Positions 6,605-10,005 of a DNA stretch of 10,005 bases are shown piece after piece. The translations under genes and the position numbers were made by a program. The DNA comes from Thermoplasmata archaeon. GTDB taxonomy: Archaea; Thermoplasmatota; Thermoplasmata; Thermoplasmatales; GCA-001856825. Each line of letters opens with the position of its first letter. Position 1 is the stretch's first letter. The stretch is taken from NCBI GenBank assembly GCA_021831005.1, contig JAKBNO010000008.1, positions 1,675-11,679 of the forward strand, written 5' to 3'. The notes under the pieces were generated by a model that saw only the letters and a list, made by a program, of their open reading frames with translations, searched no databases and was not told where the DNA came from.

Positions 6605-7986
6605 GTCCACTCGCCATTCTCGAGGTGAGTAGTTCCCTTGGTATACTCCTTGAGGATCGCCATTACCTTATCCCGCCACATTCCGTCTATCAACTGACTG
6701 TCGCTGAACTCAGGGTCTTCGTGTATTTTTTCCACGTGTTCCTTATAAGTCCCCTTTGATCCCTTGGATATCAAGTATCTTGCATGCTGCATCTCATCCT
6801 CGTCCAACCTGAATTTCCTCTCCAGGTAGGTGTTGGAAAAATCGAGTATGTCCTGTTCCTTGTAGTTGATGATTCTCGGATCGAGCGAGTTTGCGCTGAG
6901 AAACAAGAGAATTCCGTCACACTTGGTGCACCTACCGCACGGAACTATCTGCCCTCCCTCGTCGTGGCAGCTGTGACAAGACCTTTGCAACTTCGCCAGT
7001 TCCGGATAACGGTTGAATAGTATTCTCTCCTCAACTGTACCCGTAATGTTTCTCAGGGCAGAGTAGAATTTCAGGTTGTACCCGATGCTGTTGAAATAAC
7101 TGTTGAGTGCCAGGTCGAATGTCTGCATCTGATCGTATATTCCATAGTAGTGTTTTATCCCATATTCTGGCGGGAACCCCCTGGGATCATCGAACTCGTC
7201 TCCCTTCATCACTCCGGATATACCGAATTTCGTGTAATATGGGATGGAGGAAAAAATGTATACCGGAAAAATGAAAAGGCGGATGGGATATGTATCGGAC
7301 CACGCGGTAAGCGCCCTGTCATTCAGTGCCTTCACCTTTGAGCTCATCTTTCTGTAGAACCTATCGACCGTCGTCCATATCCTGAGAGTGTTCTCGTGAT
7401 TTGCCTGAAAATGATCGTACGCTACGCTTGCAGTCTTCCAGTGCCCCCCAGATTCGTTTACGAATATCGGAAAGACGTTTGCCCCTACCTCCTTCATGAT
7501 TCCGTATGTGAGGAGACTGTCCTTTCCACCGCTCGACATTATTGCGACGGATCCATCTTTCTTGAAATCATTCCTGGTATTCGGTTCCAAGTCTATGTTT
7601 AATATCGGGCAGTGGCTGGCCTCCTCTTCGTTGGGTGACTTTGGGATGTACTCCTCTCTGTAGAACTCCTGTCCCCTCTTCAGGAGTTTGTTGACATATA
7701 TCTCCCTGCTGTTTATCACCATCATGTTCTTGATGAAATCGTAGTCCTGCTTGGTGATTGGGAACTCGGCCTCTATCTCTTCCGTGAAAAGGGAGTAATT
7801 CACAAGTGGGATGAGAGAGAGCATCCTGAGATCCTGTCTGTCCATTGTAACCGGGAAATCGTAGCTGAATGATAACTGGACTTCGTCTCCGTCCACTACG
7901 TACTTGATGGAAATAAGATCATCCCGGATCTCCGGGTCCAATAACCTCACTTTCTCAATCGATGATAACTTGCCTCTGGCTTGCAA
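6601..7986 (-). CDS. PP-loop ATP-pyrophosphatase with QueC/MurL-like Cys cluster
   Basis: The 461-residue protein has an N-terminal beta-rich domain of about 140 residues. A PP-loop follows (SSGGKDS, 151-157), which binds ATP and adenylates a carboxyl or carbonyl group. Next come a conserved GDEFDDPRG segment (262-270) and a probable zinc site made of Cys337, Cys340, Cys350, Cys353 and Cys356 (C-x2-C-x9-C-x2-C-x2-C). That layout recalls QueC (7-cyano-7-deazaguanine synthase), but the protein is about twice QueC length and closer in plan to MurL, which inverts the terminal L-Glu of UDP-MurNAc-L-Ala-L-Glu. MurL function as such is unlikely in a wall-less archaeon, so the substrate is unknown. 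The TTG at 7986 has a GGTGG Shine-Dalgarno-like stretch at good spacing and overlaps the DUF1611 gene by 32 bp; GTG at 7950, just after that gene's stop, is the alternative start. Confidence 0.8.
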   Translation of the reverse strand: MQARGKLSSIEKVRLLDPEIRDDLISIKYVVDGDEVQLSFSYDFPVTMDRQDLRMLSLIPLVNYSLFTEEIEAEFPITKQDYDFIKNMMVINSREIYVNKLLKRGQEFYREEYIPKSPNEEEASHCPILNIDLEPNTRNDFKKDGSVAIMSSGGKDSLLTYGIMKEVGANVFPIFVNESGGHWKTASVAYDHFQANHENTLRIWTTVDRFYRKMSSKVKALNDRALTAWSDTYPIRLFIFPVYIFSSIPYYTKFGISGVMKGDEFDDPRGFPPEYGIKHYYGIYDQMQTFDLALNSYFNSIGYNLKFYSALRNITGTVEERILFNRYPELAKLQRSCHSCHDEGGQIVPCGRCTKCDGILLFLSANSLDPRIINYKEQDILDFSNTYLERKFRLDEDEMQHARYLISKGSKGTYKEHVEKIHEDPEFSDSQLIDGMWRDKVMAILKEYTKGTTHLENGEWT

Positions 7987-9010
7987 AACCAGCCACCAAT
8001 TCTCCTAATCTTTCTATATCAAGCAATGGAATTATTGCAGGTATGTGATACTTCGATTCGTATTCCTGTGACGCCTGAAGGGATTCGGGTGCAGTGAGGT
8101 TCTGTGTGTTGATTGTAATTGCAATGACCCTCTTTCCAGAGAGAAGTTCGAGGATCTGTATGACCTTCCCAACGTCTGGCATTGGATACTTCTCGAAACC
8201 ATCCAGCATCTTTCTTCCAGGTGCATCTTGAAGAATGATTGCATCGGGTCTTCCCGCAGCTATGATCTCGAAACTGCCAGGGTAAGCTGGGTGCACAACT
8301 GATCCCTGTCCTTCTAGAAGGATGAAATCTGGAGTACTCTTTCTCCATGCTTCGACGACCTCATTCTCTATTGCTCCCGCCACAAAGTCGTTGATCGTCG
8401 CATCAATTACCGCAGTGTGTTCTATGCCCTGCATCCAAGAAGTCTGTCCCGTCCCAATCATCTCGGCAGTGAATCCTCTTTTCTCTAACTCCTTCATCAC
8501 CATTATGGTAGTCGTCCTCTTTCCGATTGCGCTGTCCGTTCCAAGGACTGCAATCTTGAACGACTTTACCTTTTCAATCTCACCAGTGAATGGTATCTTT
8601 CTGTCCCTGAATATCTTCCTCACATCTATGATCTCGACGTTGTTCTCCTGGGCCAGTCCATACAGTTCAGGATCTTCAGAGATGAAATCATGAAGTCCAT
8701 TTATGATTCCTATGCCCATAGAGATTGCAACCTTCACAATGTTCCTATATTCTGCTGGAAGTATTCCTCCATCAGTAGCTGCGCCTATAATGAGATACTT
8801 TGGATTGTACATTAGGGAATCTTCAAGTGAAGCAACAATAGGAATGCCTTTGTTCCTCCCTTCGAGATATTCGCCCGCATCCAATCCAACTAGTTGCGAA
8901 TCAATCACTGCAACTATTTTGTACCTTGATGAAAACCTCACCAGTCCGTGAGCTGTCTTTCCATAGGTAGATGAGAATACCTTTTCTGCTAGTATGACTG
9001 CTCTCTCCAT
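7955..9010 (-). CDS. DUF1611 family P-loop protein (DgcN-like)
   Basis: The protein (351 residues from ATG 9010, 354 from TTG 9019) shows the DUF1611 pattern. It has an N-terminal Rossmann-like domain opening with RAVILAEKVF...KTAHGLVRFS. A C-terminal P-loop NTPase-like domain has the Walker A-like GTDSAIGKRTT (about residue 160), then GTGQTSWMQG and LLEGQGSVVHPAYPG. Some members (DgcN) have been reported to N-acetylate D-glutamate in a D-glutamate breakdown route, and homologues often lie next to enolase-superfamily epimerases; this assignment is recalled, not tested here. It overlaps the downstream PP-loop gene, so the two are an operon. Start: ATG 9010 matches the usual family N-terminus, while TTG 9019 has a GGTGA Shine-Dalgarno sequence 6 nt upstream. 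Both remain possible. Confidence 0.85.
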   Translation of the reverse strand: MERAVILAEKVFSSTYGKTAHGLVRFSSRYKIVAVIDSQLVGLDAGEYLEGRNKGIPIVASLEDSLMYNPKYLIIGAATDGGILPAEYRNIVKVAISMGIGIINGLHDFISEDPELYGLAQENNVEIIDVRKIFRDRKIPFTGEIEKVKSFKIAVLGTDSAIGKRTTTIMVMKELEKRGFTAEMIGTGQTSWMQGIEHTAVIDATINDFVAGAIENEVVEAWRKSTPDFILLEGQGSVVHPAYPGSFEIIAAGRPDAIILQDAPGRKMLDGFEKYPMPDVGKVIQILELLSGKRVIAITINTQNLTAPESLQASQEYESKYHIPAIIPLLDIERLGELVAGFASQRQVIID

Positions 9011-9049
9011 TTCGGTCAAGGAACTTCACCGCCAACCGAATGCAAATGG

Positions 9050-9058
9050 TTATTTATC
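9050..9058 (-). promoter_or_regulatory. TATA-like box of the DUF1611 / PP-loop operon
   Basis: The minus strand reads gataaataac. Transcription would start near 9030-9025. That just allows a short leader containing GGTGA (9030-9026) before the TTG at 9019, or a short unstructured leader before the ATG at 9010. Confidence 0.45.
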
Positions 9059-9258
9059 TCGTTGTGTGCAGCTTTTCTTTCAACAGGGCTCGATGTGTTT
9101 AGTCTCGTCGATTTCCCGAAAAACAATCTGGGACCGAACACGTACTCTAAACAAGAGACACGTAAAACGGACGTGCCGCCTGGGTCAGAATCTTCGTTTT
9201 CTTCCTCGGTCAAATTCAACTAGTCCTCCTCGGACGTCAGGTGATAGAAGAAAAACAT

Positions 9259-9270
9259 GTTATATTAAAC
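9259..9270 (+). promoter_or_regulatory. TATA-like box upstream of the winged-helix operon
   Basis: The sequence gttatattaaac is one of the clearest TATA-like elements in the window. Its expected start site is near 9291, about 77 nt before the regulator's ATG at 9368. The regulator message would thus have an unusually long leader for this genome, or start with the small frame at 9291. Confidence 0.5.
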
Positions 9271-9290
9271 TTGCGTACGGTGGGTGAAGC

Positions 9291-9407
9291 GTGAGCTTGC
9301 TCTTGCCGAAGAATTTCAAAAGCCAACCACAAGAAAAGAATAAGAGTTCGAAGAAAATAGAGCTAACATGTTTGAGCTCCAGGTCAAACTCAAGAATCCT
9401 TCTGTAA
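9291..9407 (+). CDS. Candidate 38-residue upstream ORF overlapping the regulator start
   Basis: A GTG at 9291 lies at the start site predicted from the TATA-like box at 9259-9270 and is preceded by the Shine-Dalgarno-like ggtgggtgaag. The frame runs 38 codons to TAA at 9405-9407. It is therefore out of frame with, and extends 40 bp into, the winged-helix gene. The peptide is basic and Ser/Lys-rich with no known motif. It could be a leader peptide tuning translation of the regulator, or a chance frame in a leader. A third option is the true N-terminus of the regulator joined by a frameshift. Confidence 0.25.
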   Translation: MSLLLPKNFKSQPQEKNKSSKKIELTCLSSRSNSRILL

Positions 9408-9790
9408 GCAGTGATATCGATAGTCTGCTTTCTGAGTTTCTTTTCGATATAGGTTACCTTGAAGAGAGAGGGGAGTTCAGTCTGGAAACTGTGAAGGAGA
9501 GTGTTCCCTTCAAGCTTTTCAAGGAAGTTTTCTTGTTGAGGGCTGACAAGACTTGGCCTGTCAATGAGATTATTACATACCTCAGGACAACAAAACCTAC
9601 CCTCTACAGACACCTAAACCGCCTCAAGGGACTGGAGATCATTCAGGAAGTTCAGCTCGGGAAGGAAAAGGGATATGTTATGAGGTACAATTCGCTCTCC
9701 CTTGCCTGGAACTTTGTTGAGTCGAATGTGAAGATGGCTATGGATAATTACAGGAAGAGAGTCGATAATCTCCAGGCAATGTCGGAGTGA
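9368..9790 (+). CDS. Winged-helix transcriptional regulator
   Basis: The 140-residue protein has an N-terminal part (about 1-55) without a recognised family. A winged helix-turn-helix follows at about 64-105: helix WPVNEIITYL, recognition helix TKPTLYRHLNRL, then the wing strands IIQEVQLGKEKGYVMRY. A C-terminal amphipathic helix (about 112-138) is a likely dimer interface. It resembles ArsR/MarR-like archaeal regulators in plan, but no specific family or ligand is evident and there is no cysteine for metal binding. ATG 9368 is the only good start, since an in-frame stop lies at 9341-9343. The Shine-Dalgarno sequence is weak (gag 8 nt upstream), unlike that of the next gene. It heads an operon with the gene at 9798, seven bases after its stop. 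Confidence 0.8.
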   Translation: MFELQVKLKNPSVSSDIDSLLSEFLFDIGYLEERGEFSLETVKESVPFKLFKEVFLLRADKTWPVNEIITYLRTTKPTLYRHLNRLKGLEIIQEVQLGKEKGYVMRYNSLSLAWNFVESNVKMAMDNYRKRVDNLQAMSE

Positions 9791-9797
9791 ATAACAA

Positions 9798-10005
9798 ATG
9801 ATGACTCATCTAACGAAGGGATCGAGATACAAGATAGTTTCCGCGAGTTCAACTGAGGATAATGTCGTATCGGAAGGAGTGCTAGAGGGGTTCCTTTCAA
9901 TGGGAGAGGAGCCTGCAATACTGTTGAATATCGGAGACAGCAAGAACGAAAAGCTGAGAATAATTCCAGTAAGCACAATACTGTTCATCGATGTGTTAGA
10001 ACAGA
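9798..10005 (+). CDS. Uncharacterised protein, 5' part only (runs off the right edge)
   Basis: An ATG at 9798 (a second ATG follows at 9801) opens a frame that stays open for 69 codons to the end of the window. A strong Shine-Dalgarno sequence (ggagtga, 9784-9790) lies seven bases upstream and includes the stop codon of the winged-helix gene, so the two are co-translated. The visible part looks real and beta-rich: RYKIVSASSTEDNVVSEGVL, then GFLSMGEEPAILLNI and LRIIPVSTILFIDVLEQ. This could be a small barrel fold with an Sm- or SH3-like look, but I do not recognise the family. No signal peptide is seen. Confidence 0.75.
   Translation, partial: MMTHLTKGSRYKIVSASSTEDNVVSEGVLEGFLSMGEEPAILLNIGDSKNEKLRIIPVSTILFIDVLEQ

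Larger units (their letters stand above)
9020..9367. other. Divergent intergenic region, function unexplained
   Basis: This gap separates the DUF1611 operon (minus) from the winged-helix operon (plus). Each end has a TATA-like box (9050-9058 minus, 9259-9270 plus). The middle (about 9060-9255) is less AT-rich than the gap at the left end of the window and carries no recognisable gene. A minus-strand frame at 9016-9219 is open for 67 codons but has no familiar motif, and its end runs over the DUF1611 promoter. I could not fit the region to RNase P RNA, SRP RNA or a tRNA. It may hold a small RNA, a long leader, or a decayed gene. Confidence 0.4.

Noticed and set aside
8322..8951. Long plus-strand frames opposite the DUF1611 gene
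   Set aside because: They are mirror frames of a clearly coding gene, with low-complexity Ser/Pro/Ile-rich translations.
9016..9219. 67-codon minus-strand frame upstream of the DUF1611 gene
   Set aside because: No recognisable motif, and it overlaps the probable promoter and start of the DUF1611 gene.
9060..9260. RNase P RNA or SRP RNA in the intergenic gap
   Set aside because: A gaggaag string on the minus strand recalls one RNase P conserved block, but the other conserved blocks and expected length are missing.
1..10005. CRISPR array, insertion sequence or toxin-antitoxin pair
   Set aside because: No regularly spaced repeats, intact transposase, terminal inverted repeats or recognisable toxin/antitoxin pair were seen on either strand.

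Overview
The window looks like a piece of a Thermoplasmata (Thermoplasmatales-type) archaeal chromosome. Reasons: an archaeal tRNA-Ser without an encoded CCA, a Tsr3-type rRNA modification enzyme, a class II HMG-CoA reductase (in archaea, typical of Thermoplasmata and Archaeoglobus), a strongly N-glycosylated secreted penicillin-acylase relative, and repeated TATA-like boxes about 25-28 nt upstream of start codons, which implies leaderless transcripts. The genus cannot be fixed from sequence reading alone.

Layout. Positions 1-954 are AT-rich and nearly gene-free. The only good candidate there is a 22-residue lysine-rich micro-protein (426-494, minus) followed by a hairpin plus T-run terminator; a cluster of inverted repeats lies near 867-938. 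Positions 955-3818 (minus) hold a two-gene unit: a secreted/anchored S45 penicillin-acylase family protein, then a small four-helix membrane protein joined by a TAATG stop-start overlap. Positions 3936-4224 (minus) hold tRNA-Ser(GCU) and, upstream of and overlapping it, a 72-residue CDS whose last codons and stop lie inside the tRNA. A shared TATA-like element at 4248-4259 appears to serve that gene and a divergent unknown 174-residue protein (4280-4804, plus).

Positions 4801-6063 (minus) encode class II HMG-CoA reductase, the committed step of archaeal isoprenoid lipid synthesis. It is divergent from tsr3 (6119-6604, plus) across a 55-bp promoter region. Both plus genes end in 4-bp stop overlaps with the converging minus gene. 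Positions 6601-9010/9019 (minus) form an overlapping two-gene operon: a DUF1611 P-loop protein followed by a PP-loop ATP-pyrophosphatase with a QueC/MurL-like cysteine cluster. Both relatives have links to glutamate stereochemistry, which makes this the best candidate here for an undescribed pathway, although its function is unproven.

Positions 9020-9367 are an unexplained gap with divergent promoters. A winged-helix regulator (9368-9790, plus) then leads an operon with an uncharacterised gene that runs off the right edge (9798 onward).
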